From Prolixibacteraceae bacterium (GTDB taxonomy: Bacteria; Bacteroidota; Bacteroidia; Bacteroidales; Prolixibacteraceae): a DNA stretch of 64,000 bases. This document shows positions 37,965-45,406 of this stretch, piece by piece. The DNA is taken from NCBI GenBank assembly GCA_028683385.1, contig JAQUIJ010000001.1, forward strand, positions 372,001 to 436,000, in the 5' to 3' direction. The notes under the pieces are model-generated. The model was not told the origin of the DNA and searched no databases. It worked only from the letters and a program-made list of their open reading frames with translations. Both the position numbers and the translations under genes were made by a program. The stretch's first letter is position 1, and the number at the start of each line of letters is the position of its first letter.

Positions 37965-37996
37965 ATTTTGTTTTACTTGTTAAAACTTCAAACCCG

Positions 37997-38201
37997 CCAC
38001 ACTTGTGGTCAGGCTCAATTCGAAAATAGCACACCGACCACACTCGTGGTTTGCTTCAAAATGGGAAAAGGAAGGCGACCACGACTGTGGTTTGTTCCAA
38101 AATGAGAAAAGGAGATAAACCACACTTGTGATTAAGTTCAAAATGAATAAAGGAGGATAACCACAGTTGTGGTCAGGATCGAAAATAAAATGAGCCTGAA
38201 G
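37997..38201. repeat. Five tandem 41-bp repeats, each headed by a CCAC..GTGG palindrome
   Basis: Units begin at 37997, 38038, 38079, 38120 and 38161, each exactly 41 bases apart. Heads read CCACACTTGTGG, CCACACTCGTGG, CCACGACTGTGG, CCACACTTGTGA and CCACAGTTGTGG. The remaining 29 bases are also related (units 2-4 share a TTCAAAATG-type core and an AAAGGA-type stretch; units 1 and 5 resemble each other). The array ends one base before the stop codon of the HEPN gene on the minus strand. 41 is not a multiple of 3 and no reading frame spans it. It is not a CRISPR, because the whole unit repeats. Confidence 0.85.
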
Positions 38202-38597
38202 TTATTTCTTTAAAAGGAATTTTATTTCATCAATAAAATCAACCATTTCGGTTAACATCGACTCAACCTCAATAGCTGAAAACAAAACAAAAGCATCATA
38301 ATCGCCTTTAGTCCTGTTTTGATACGCGTTTCGTAAAATCTTGCCGTATTTGGGATCAACTTTTTTGTTTGAAATAAACTCCTTGTTAAACCATCCGATC
38401 AATTGACCATGCTTTGAAGTTTCAAACGCATGTTTCAGTGCAAGAGCTGTCAAAGCATAATACATTCCATAATAAATGCGGTTCACAGCAATAACTAATT
38501 TATCGCTCGCTAACAGAAATTTAGCCAGTTCAATGGTGTCAAGCGCTTGATTTAAGCGGTATTCAATCAAAGAATCCCTGTCGTTTTCGGCTATCAT
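38202..38597 (-). CDS. HEPN-domain protein (UPF0332-like)
   Basis: A 131-residue helical HEPN-domain protein. Characteristic segments are AVNRIYYGMYYALTALAL, KHGQLIGWFNKEFI and the C-terminal NRTKGDYDAF. The canonical HEPN RNase motif R-x4-6-H is replaced by R95-x4-Y100, as in the UPF0332 branch, so RNase activity is doubtful. The start overlaps the stop of the upstream nucleotidyltransferase gene by 4 bases. HEPN/MNT pairs often act as toxin-antitoxin modules, with the nucleotidyltransferase modifying a HEPN residue. Whether this variant pair is such a system is unproven. The tandem-repeat array starts directly after the stop. Confidence 0.85.
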   Translation of the reverse strand: MIAENDRDSLIEYRLNQALDTIELAKFLLASDKLVIAVNRIYYGMYYALTALALKHAFETSKHGQLIGWFNKEFISNKKVDPKYGKILRNAYQNRTKGDYDAFVLFSAIEVESMLTEMVDFIDEIKFLLKK

Positions 38598-38911
38598 GCG
38601 TGTAATCCATTTGAAAGTGCATTAACAAAAATGGGCTGTTTACCCCGTAACGTGGTAAACTCCGATTCGCTCAAAATGTGCGTATCGGTTATAATGTTAT
38701 ACTTTAGGTCAATCTCGTAGCAAATATCCGATATTTCGCGCTCTGTTTTCCAATCTGCCTTTTGCTTCAAAATAATCAGAAAATCATAATCGGAATCCTC
38801 ATGCGCCTTCCCATTGGCCTGAGATCCAAAAAGCACAACCTCCTTCAGGCTATCTGCAAATCTCGATCTTAACAGGTCATTCAGATCATTGAGCACTACT
38901 TTACTATTCAC
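38594..38911 (-). CDS. MNT-type nucleotidyltransferase
   Basis: A 105-residue minimal nucleotidyltransferase of the DNA polymerase beta superfamily. The GS-x10-DxD motif is intact (Gly29-Ser30, Asp41, Asp43 in FGSQANGKAHEDSDYDF), so it is probably catalytically competent. The start is a GTG at 38911; no ATG is available near the N terminus. It is first in a two-gene operon with the HEPN protein. In characterised MntA/HepT pairs this protein is the antitoxin that adds nucleotides to HepT; transfer of that role to this pair is inference. Confidence 0.85.
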   Translation of the reverse strand: MNSKVVLNDLNDLLRSRFADSLKEVVLFGSQANGKAHEDSDYDFLIILKQKADWKTEREISDICYEIDLKYNIITDTHILSESEFTTLRGKQPIFVNALSNGLHA

Positions 38912-39172
38912 TCGAAAATATTTAAGTTCTTGATTTTATTATCTATGGGTTCTCGTGGAACTCCCATGCCATGATATGTTCTCTACGAACCACGATTTTC
39001 ATTCCTTTTTGTGCCACCTCTTTTAAAATTATTTCCGTGGCATGTTCGTTTCATCCTCACAACAATAAACTTTCTACCAAAGATAAGAAATCCTGTGGAT
39101 TAAAACAGATTGGCAAGTTAAAGGGAAATGCTGTTAATGGGAATTGATTGGAAAATAATGTGATATTCTTCA

Positions 39173-39288
39173 GGGCTAAAGCCCAAACAAAACATCATTC
39201 ACACCTCCGTCACATAAATGTGACGGCAAAGGATATTTCACAATTCATGATCAATGCGTTATCCTTTGCCGTTCACTTCAGTGAACGG
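39173..39288. repeat. REP-like cluster of nested palindromes downstream of gltX
   Basis: Four inverted repeats in 116 bases: GGGCTAAAGCCC (39173-39184); CCGTCACAT/ATGTGACGG (39207-39215 with 39218-39226); GGCAAAGGATA/TATCCTTTGCC (39225-39235 with 39260-39270); and CCGTTCAC/GTGAACGG (39269-39276 with 39281-39288). The third stem brackets the space between the second and fourth and overlaps both by two bases, giving a three-stem arrangement. The rest of 38912-39304 shows no gene. It may be a MITE/REP-type element; the 3' end of gltX is 17 bases away. Confidence 0.75.
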
Positions 39289-39304
39289 AATGAAATGAAA
39301 TTTT

Positions 39305-40828
39305 TTACTGAATCTTGCTGATTGCCCTTTTGATCCGCCCGATCGTTTCTTCTTTTCCTATCAATTCAAAGATTTCAAACAAATCCGGGCCACTGCTTCC
39401 TCCGACTAATGCCAGACGGATTGGAACCATCACTGCTCCAAATCCCCATCCTTTTTCAGTCATAAATGCTGAGAAGGTTTCTTTTATAGCCTCGGCTTTC
39501 CAGTCGGTAATGGTTTCGAAAAGCGCTGAAATGGACTCCAGTTTTTCGTTGGTGTCGCCTTTCCATTTCGACTTCACGGTCTTTTCGTCGTAGCTTTCCG
39601 GAGCCTGAAAGAAGAAATGCGATTGCGCCCAGATGTCCTTCACAAATTCGCAGCGCTCCTTAATCAGGTCTACAATGCGTTCGAGTTTTTGAGGATCGGG
39701 ATCGATTCCTTTTTCTTTCAATTCGGGTAAAACCAATGCAGCCAGCTCGGCGGCTGATTTCTGTTGCAGATAATGGCGGTTAAACCATTTGGCTTTCTCC
39801 GGATCGAACCGAGCGCCCGATTTGACTACGCGGGTCAGATCGAAACTTTCTATCAATTCGTTTATCGAGAAAAACTCTTGTTCTGTTCCTGAATTCCAGC
39901 CCAAAAGAGCCAACATATTGACAAAGGCTTCAGGGAAATAACCATCTTCGCGGTAACCACGGTACGACTCGCCTGTTTCCGGGTTATTCCAAAGCAAAGG
40001 AAAAACAGGGAATCCCATTTTATCGCCATCGCGTTTGCTTAATTTTCCTTTCCCTTCAGGTTTCAGGATTAATGGTAGGTGCGAGAAGCGCGGACGGTTT
40101 TCAGAAATACCCAGCGATTCGTACAACAATACATGCAGAGGCATCGACGAAAGCCATTCTTCTCCACGGATCACATGGGTGATGTTCATCAAATAATCGT
40201 CGACCACATTGGCCAAATGGTAAGTTGGCATTCCGTCGGACTTAAACAAAACTTTATCGTCGAGTTGGTTGGTATTGAACGACACCCGACCACGAATCAG
40301 ATCTTCCTCAACAATATCGCGGTTTTCAGGCATTTTGAAACGAATCACATAGTGCTCGCCTCCGTTCAGTCTTGCCTGAACTTCTTCCGGAGAAAGCGTG
40401 AGTGAATTTTTTAATCCGTTGCGGGTATGTAAGTCGTACGAAAAAACCTGTTTGTTGGCTTCAGCCTGTTTCCGGAGTTCGTCCAGTTCTTCGGCAGAAT
40501 CAAACGAATAATAGGCATTCCCGTTTTCAATCAGTTGATCGGCATATTTTTTATAGATGGATTTTCGTTCGCTCTGACGGTATGGACCCAAGTCGCCACC
40601 AAAACTAACACCTTCGTCGGGCACCAAACCACACCATTTTAGCGATTCGATGATATATTCTTCGGCTCCCGGCACGTACCTGTTCTGATCGGTATCTTCG
40701 ATACGCAACAGAAAATCGCCACCGTGTTTTCTGGCAAATAAATAATTGAATAAGGCTGTCCTCACTCCTCCCATGTGCAATGGGCCTGTCGGACTTGGGG
40801 CAAAACGAACCCTCACTTTTCTTTCCAT
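39305..40828 (-). CDS. gltX: Glutamyl-tRNA synthetase
   Basis: Class I aminoacyl-tRNA synthetase charging tRNA-Glu. It has 507 residues, the normal length. The HIGH-equivalent is FAPSPTGPLHMGG (His18), followed by LLRIEDTDQNRY, FSHLPLILKPEGKG and the KMSKS-equivalent KLSKRDG. The C-terminal anticodon-binding helical domain is complete. The gene stands alone, with a promoter candidate just upstream and a REP-like cluster downstream. Confidence 0.96.
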   Translation of the reverse strand: MERKVRVRFAPSPTGPLHMGGVRTALFNYLFARKHGGDFLLRIEDTDQNRYVPGAEEYIIESLKWCGLVPDEGVSFGGDLGPYRQSERKSIYKKYADQLIENGNAYYSFDSAEELDELRKQAEANKQVFSYDLHTRNGLKNSLTLSPEEVQARLNGGEHYVIRFKMPENRDIVEEDLIRGRVSFNTNQLDDKVLFKSDGMPTYHLANVVDDYLMNITHVIRGEEWLSSMPLHVLLYESLGISENRPRFSHLPLILKPEGKGKLSKRDGDKMGFPVFPLLWNNPETGESYRGYREDGYFPEAFVNMLALLGWNSGTEQEFFSINELIESFDLTRVVKSGARFDPEKAKWFNRHYLQQKSAAELAALVLPELKEKGIDPDPQKLERIVDLIKERCEFVKDIWAQSHFFFQAPESYDEKTVKSKWKGDTNEKLESISALFETITDWKAEAIKETFSAFMTEKGWGFGAVMVPIRLALVGGSSGPDLFEIFELIGKEETIGRIKRAISKIQ

Positions 40829-40853
40829 GATTCTGCTGATTAAATTTTCAGCA

Positions 40854-40861
40854 CAAAGATA
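40854..40861 (-). promoter_or_regulatory. Candidate -7 element of gltX
   Basis: A perfect TATCTTTG on the minus strand, 25 bases before the gltX start codon. No clear TTTG -33 box is at the expected distance. Confidence 0.4.
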
Positions 40862-40984
40862 ATATTTCTAAAGGGAGAGCATTGCTTTTAGATTGCCAGC
40901 ATACAAAAATTCGGATTACCGACATTCCGGAACTGATCATTTTATGATATTAACATGATTTTTAACAAGCTTACTGAAAAATGA

Positions 40985-41014
40985 TTTGCAGATAACCATA
41001 TATCCATATCTTTG
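40985..41014 (+). promoter_or_regulatory. Promoter of the S46 peptidase gene
   Basis: TTTG at 40985-40988, 18 bases, then a perfect TATCTTTG at 41007-41014, 38 bases before the start codon. Box and spacing match the porin promoter at 22088-22117. Confidence 0.65.
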
Positions 41015-41052
41015 CGCTCTCATTTTTTCATTAATTATCTATAAGTCATCGA

Positions 41053-43206
41053 ATGAAACGTTTTTTAGCAATTGTCGCATTCATTCAGGTTATCCTACCT
41101 GGAATGGTAAAGGCGGACGAGGGGATGTGGTTGCCTGCTTTGATTGAAAAGCTGAATATCAACCAAATGAAGCAGGAGGGGTGTTCGCTTAATGCTGAAG
41201 ATATTTACAGCATTAACCATTCAAGTTTGAAAGATGCGGTGGTTGCATTAGATCATGGGTCGTGTACCGCCGAATTGATTTCGGATGAAGGCCTTTTGCT
41301 GACCAACCACCACTGTGGTTTTGATGAAATTCAGGAACATAGTTCTGTTGATCACGATTATCTGCAAAACGGATTTTGGGCGAAAACAAAAGAAGAAGAA
41401 CTGCCCAATGTAGGCAAAACAGCTTCGTTTCTAATTCGTTTTGAAGACGTTTCAGAAAAAGTTTTATCGCAGTTAAACGACCAGATGAGCACCGACGACC
41501 GGAACAAAAAAGTTCGTGAAGTGTCGAATGAAATTGAAAAAGAAGCCACTGGCGATACTCATTACGAAGCCCGTGTTCAGGCTTTGTATAACGAAAATCG
41601 CTACTACCTGTTTGTTTATGAAACTTTCCGCGATATTCGTCTGGTAGGTGCCCCTCCGCAATCGATGGGTAAATTTGGTGGCGATACCGACAACTGGATG
41701 TGGCCACGTCATACCGACGACTTTAGTATGTTCCGTATTTACTGCGGAAAAGATGGGAAACCAGCATCGTATTCGAAAGATAATATTCCCTACAAACCTA
41801 AATACCACTTGCCAATCTCGCTGAAAGGATACAAGATGGGCGATTTTGCAATGATCCTGGGCTATCCCGGAACCACTAACCGATACAAAACTTCGTACGG
41901 AATTGAATATACCATGAATATTACCAATCCGATCCGAATTAAAGTGCGTGAAGAAAAACAACGCATCATGCAGGAATTTATGAACACTTCGCGTAAAGCA
42001 AGGATCATGTATTCAGCCAAATATGCCCGTAGTGCAAATTATTACAAATACAGTATCGGACAAAACCAGGGACTTAAGCGTTTGAACGTTCTGGAAAAGA
42101 AACGGCAACTGGAAGATCAGTTTACAAAATGGGTAAATGCCGACGAACAACGCAAAGCCAAATATGGCGAAGCACTCAGCCTGATCGCTAATTCGTATAA
42201 AAATATAGAAGATGAAAAGGCCTTCGAGTACATGGTTGAATCGATGGTTCGCGGACCTGAAATTTTCTATTTTGCATACCGTACACGTCCATTGTATGAT
42301 GCTTTAAAGTCGGATAAAAACTCAGAACACGTCAGCTTGGCGAGCGAACGGGTAAGAAGTGGACTCGATGAATTTTTTAGAGATTACGATTCGGAAACTG
42401 ACCAGAAAATAGCGGCTGCACTTTTTAAAATTTACGATGAAAATGTTGCACCACAATATCACCCCCCATTTTTTAAAACAGTAAAACTAAAATACGGAAA
42501 CGACTTCGAAAAATACACTAAGGAATTGTATGCCAAATCAATTTTCGGAAGCCAGGAAAGATTAGTTCGTTTCTTCGAAGCGCCAAAAGCTAAGGTACTT
42601 GAAAAAGATCCACTCTTTCAGGCCTCATTGGAAATCTTCAGGATGATGGGATTAATTGGCGACGAAACTGGTAAAACAACAGAAGCACTCGAAAGAGGAA
42701 ATCGTTTGTTTGTTGGTGGACTGATGGAAATGGAAGCCGACAAAAATTTCTACCCGGATGCCAATTCAAGCATGCGGTTAACATACGGAACAGTTGGCGA
42801 CTACATTCCACGCGATGCCGTGAAGTATAACTATTTCACTACGCTGAAAGGCTATATTGAAAAAGAAATTCCGGGCGACGATGAATTTGATGTACCGGCT
42901 AAGCTGAAAGAACTTTATTACGCCAAAGATTACGGTCGCTATGCCGATGCTGACGGAAATCTACGCACTTGCTTCATGACCAACAACGATATTACCGGCG
43001 GAAACTCAGGAAGCCCGGTAATCAATGGGAAAGGCGAGTTGATTGGGATCGCTTTCGATGGCAACTGGGAAGCCATGAGTGGCGACATCGCTTTCGAGAA
43101 TGATTTGCAGAAATGTATCAATGTCGACATCCGATTTGTACTGTGGACCATCGATAAAATGGGTGGCGCTCAAAACCTGATTGACGAAATGACAATTGCG
43201 AACTAA
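41053..43206 (+). CDS. S46-family dipeptidyl-peptidase (DPP7/DPP11 type)
   Basis: An exported serine exopeptidase that releases dipeptides from oligopeptide N termini in the periplasm. It has 717 residues and a signal peptide of about 21 residues. The catalytic His is in LLLTNHHCGFDE (86-87), Asp in the DTDNWMWPRHTDDF region, and Ser652 in ITGGNSGSPV. The sequence after it, FDGNWEAMSGDIAFE, has a Gly where DPP11 enzymes have Arg for acidic P1 residues, so a DPP7-like preference for hydrophobic P1 is likely; this subtype call rests on remembered alignments. It has its own promoter and terminator. Confidence 0.93.
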   Translation: MKRFLAIVAFIQVILPGMVKADEGMWLPALIEKLNINQMKQEGCSLNAEDIYSINHSSLKDAVVALDHGSCTAELISDEGLLLTNHHCGFDEIQEHSSVDHDYLQNGFWAKTKEEELPNVGKTASFLIRFEDVSEKVLSQLNDQMSTDDRNKKVREVSNEIEKEATGDTHYEARVQALYNENRYYLFVYETFRDIRLVGAPPQSMGKFGGDTDNWMWPRHTDDFSMFRIYCGKDGKPASYSKDNIPYKPKYHLPISLKGYKMGDFAMILGYPGTTNRYKTSYGIEYTMNITNPIRIKVREEKQRIMQEFMNTSRKARIMYSAKYARSANYYKYSIGQNQGLKRLNVLEKKRQLEDQFTKWVNADEQRKAKYGEALSLIANSYKNIEDEKAFEYMVESMVRGPEIFYFAYRTRPLYDALKSDKNSEHVSLASERVRSGLDEFFRDYDSETDQKIAAALFKIYDENVAPQYHPPFFKTVKLKYGNDFEKYTKELYAKSIFGSQERLVRFFEAPKAKVLEKDPLFQASLEIFRMMGLIGDETGKTTEALERGNRLFVGGLMEMEADKNFYPDANSSMRLTYGTVGDYIPRDAVKYNYFTTLKGYIEKEIPGDDEFDVPAKLKELYYAKDYGRYADADGNLRTCFMTNNDITGGNSGSPVINGKGELIGIAFDGNWEAMSGDIAFENDLQKCINVDIRFVLWTIDKMGGAQNLIDEMTIAN

Positions 43207-43227
43207 TAATATATTTTTATTATACCT

Positions 43228-43262
43228 GAAAGACCCGTATTTTTGCGGGTCTTTCGGTTTTA
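43228..43262 (+). terminator. Intrinsic terminator after the S46 peptidase gene
   Basis: A perfect 10-bp stem GAAAGACCCG/CGGGTCTTTC (43228-43237 with 43246-43255) followed by GGTTTTA. Confidence 0.8.
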
Positions 43263-43328
43263 TAGCATAAATCAAATTAGCTTCTTCGGTGGCTGAGCTT
43301 GCCGAAGCCAAACTTTATAATTTAAACG

Positions 43329-43784
43329 TTGAACATTACAATCTATACCGATGGCGCTGCAAAAGGGAATCCGGGTCCGGGAGGATACGGAACGGTTCTG
43401 CTTTCAGGACAATTCCGGAAAGAATTATCTGAAGGATTTGAACTGACCACCAATAACCGGATGGAATTGCTGGCTGTAATTGTTGGATTGGAGGCTTTGA
43501 AAATCGAAAATTCTGTGGTTACAATCTATTCCGACTCGAAATACGTGGTTGATGCGGTTGAAAAAGGTTGGATCTGGAATTGGGTGAAGATTCGGTTCAA
43601 AGGCAAGAAGAATCAAGATCTCTGGCTCCGTTTCCTGAAAATTTACCCCAAGCATCAGGTGAAATTTGTTTGGGTAAAAGGGCATGCCAACATTCCGGAG
43701 AACGAACGCTGCGATCAACTGGCAGTTGCCGCTTCGATGCAACCCCGATTAAAGAAAGACAACGGATATTTAGCCAGCCTCTGA
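43329..43784 (+). CDS. rnhA: Ribonuclease HI
   Basis: RNase HI degrades the RNA of RNA-DNA hybrids. It has 151 residues. The start is a TTG at 43329: the catalytic N terminus ITIYTDGAAKGNPGPGGYG begins right after it and the next in-frame ATG would remove the first active-site Asp. The catalytic set is visible: Asp in YTDGA, Glu in NRMELLAV, Asp in YSDSKYV, and the final Asp in NERCDQLAV. The basic protrusion KRFKGKKNQ-like IRFKGKKNQDLW is present. It is followed at 58 bases by waaA. Confidence 0.93.
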   Translation: MNITIYTDGAAKGNPGPGGYGTVLLSGQFRKELSEGFELTTNNRMELLAVIVGLEALKIENSVVTIYSDSKYVVDAVEKGWIWNWVKIRFKGKKNQDLWLRFLKIYPKHQVKFVWVKGHANIPENERCDQLAVAASMQPRLKKDNGYLASL

Positions 43785-43842
43785 TCCAACCCAAGGTAAT
43801 TCGATGCAAATCACTATTTTTACCGTTTCAAAAGAAAACTGA

Positions 43843-45078
43843 ATGAACGCCCTTTATAACCTTTCGATATTTTTCTATTCCATTCTGATTAGACTGACAG
43901 CCCCATTCAACATCAAGGCCAGGCAAATCAGCAAAGGGCGCAAACTGACATTTGCCGACCTTCAGTCCAAAATTAAACACGACAAACCAATCGCATGGGT
44001 ACATTGCGCTTCGCTGGGCGAATTCGAACAGGGACGGCCAATTATTGAAGCTATTCGCAAGCAACATCCCGAATATCGGATTCTATTGACATTCTTTTCA
44101 CCTTCAGGATATGAAATCAGGAAAAACTATGATCTGGCCGACTACATCTGCTACCTGCCAGCCGACACCAAAAAAAATGCAGAACGGCTGATTGAATTGG
44201 TTCGCCCGGAGGTTGTGTTCTTTGTCAAATATGAATTCTGGTTCCACTACATCAACGAATTAAAGAAACGAAATATTCCACTTTACCTGGTTTCAGCCAT
44301 TTTCCGCGAAACCCAATTGTTCTTCAAAAATACACCTTGGGGCAAATGGTATCGAAAAATGCTTTTCGGTTTTGAACAATTCTTTGTTCAGGACGATCAA
44401 TCGGTCAGATTGCTGCATGGAGTCGGCATCAAGAATGTGACCAAAGCCGGAGATACCCGGTTTGATCGCGTGGCCGAAATTGCCCAAAACGGCAAAAACA
44501 TTCCTCTGGTTGAAAAACTGAAAGGCAACAGCTTGTTGGTGGTTGCAGGAAGCACCTGGAAACCCGACGAGGAATTGCTGATTCAGTATATTCATAGCCA
44601 TCCGGAAACCAAATTCGTTATTGCACCACACGAAACGAAGAAGGCAAATGTAGAAAGGTTGATAAGTCTGTTGAAAACCCCGGTTATTTGTTATACAGAA
44701 GCCACTGAAGAATCGGTTATGAACAAACAGGTTTTGATTGTTGATACCATTGGGATTTTATCGTCAATCTATAAATATGCCGACTTAGCTTATATCGGCG
44801 GTGGATTTGGGGTTGGAATACATAATACACTAGAAGCAGCCATTTTTGGGATGCCAATCGTATTTGGCCCCAATTACCTCAAGTTTAACGAAGCGACAAG
44901 CATGGTAAAATTAGGCATCGCCTTTCCTGTAACCGATTCCCCGTCGTTGAACTTAATTTTCGATCAATTACTATCCGACAACCAAAAGAGAAATTGGATT
45001 GCCAATGAATGTACCGGTTTTACAAACCATAATCTAGGCGCCACGCAAATTATCTTAAACAAAGTTTTCAACAGGTAA
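43843..45078 (+). CDS. waaA: 3-deoxy-D-manno-octulosonic acid transferase
   Basis: WaaA/KdtA (GT30) transfers Kdo from CMP-Kdo to the lipid A precursor at the inner membrane. It has 411 residues. An N-terminal hydrophobic anchor lies at about 5-20; the acceptor domain has WVHCASLGEFEQGRPII and FFSPSGYEIRKNY; the donor domain has VAGSTWKPDEELL, APHETKK and the GGGFGVGIHNTLEAAIFG-type segment. With the LpxH-like protein at 55306 it indicates a Gram-negative lipid A/Kdo pathway. Confidence 0.94.
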   Translation: MNALYNLSIFFYSILIRLTAPFNIKARQISKGRKLTFADLQSKIKHDKPIAWVHCASLGEFEQGRPIIEAIRKQHPEYRILLTFFSPSGYEIRKNYDLADYICYLPADTKKNAERLIELVRPEVVFFVKYEFWFHYINELKKRNIPLYLVSAIFRETQLFFKNTPWGKWYRKMLFGFEQFFVQDDQSVRLLHGVGIKNVTKAGDTRFDRVAEIAQNGKNIPLVEKLKGNSLLVVAGSTWKPDEELLIQYIHSHPETKFVIAPHETKKANVERLISLLKTPVICYTEATEESVMNKQVLIVDTIGILSSIYKYADLAYIGGGFGVGIHNTLEAAIFGMPIVFGPNYLKFNEATSMVKLGIAFPVTDSPSLNLIFDQLLSDNQKRNWIANECTGFTNHNLGATQIILNKVFNR

Positions 45079-45104
45079 TAACTTTTCGGGGTTGATATCG
45101 CCGG

Positions 45105-45152
45105 TCAGGAAATGATATCCTTCAAACAACTTACATTCAGTTCATTTCCTGA
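45105..45152. repeat. Inverted repeat downstream of waaA
   Basis: A perfect 11-bp inverted repeat TCAGGAAATGA/TCATTTCCTGA (45105-45115 with 45142-45152) enclosing 26 bases. It may terminate waaA, although only AAAAAT follows. The rest of 45079-45406 is AT-rich leader for nrdJ, with a TATTTTTG box at 45186-45193 and no recognisable cobalamin riboswitch. Confidence 0.45.
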
Positions 45153-45406
45153 AAAATACAAACTCCTCGTTCGAATCTTGATTAATATTTTTGTAAACTT
45201 TTTGTAATACCAAAAACACAAACACGCTGATTAACTGAATACTAACATTGCGAAGTTGATAACTTCTGTAATTTTTTACAAAAATCGTATTCATTTTTTT
45301 AAACTTCCGTCTTATATTGCATACAGCAAAAACAACACGGTGTGAATGTAAACTTCTTCACGCTAACAACCGATTATCTATTATTAAAGCTCAAATTTTT
45401 TTGATT

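Noticed and set aside
37997-38201. Possible CRISPR array
   Set aside because: The period is regular, but the supposed spacers are themselves related to each other and the 12-base heads are too short and variable for CRISPR repeats; no cas genes are present.
45079-45406. Cobalamin riboswitch expected upstream of the B12-dependent nrdJ
   Set aside because: No B12-box or characteristic multi-stem core could be recognised in the leader; only a simple 11-bp inverted repeat is present.
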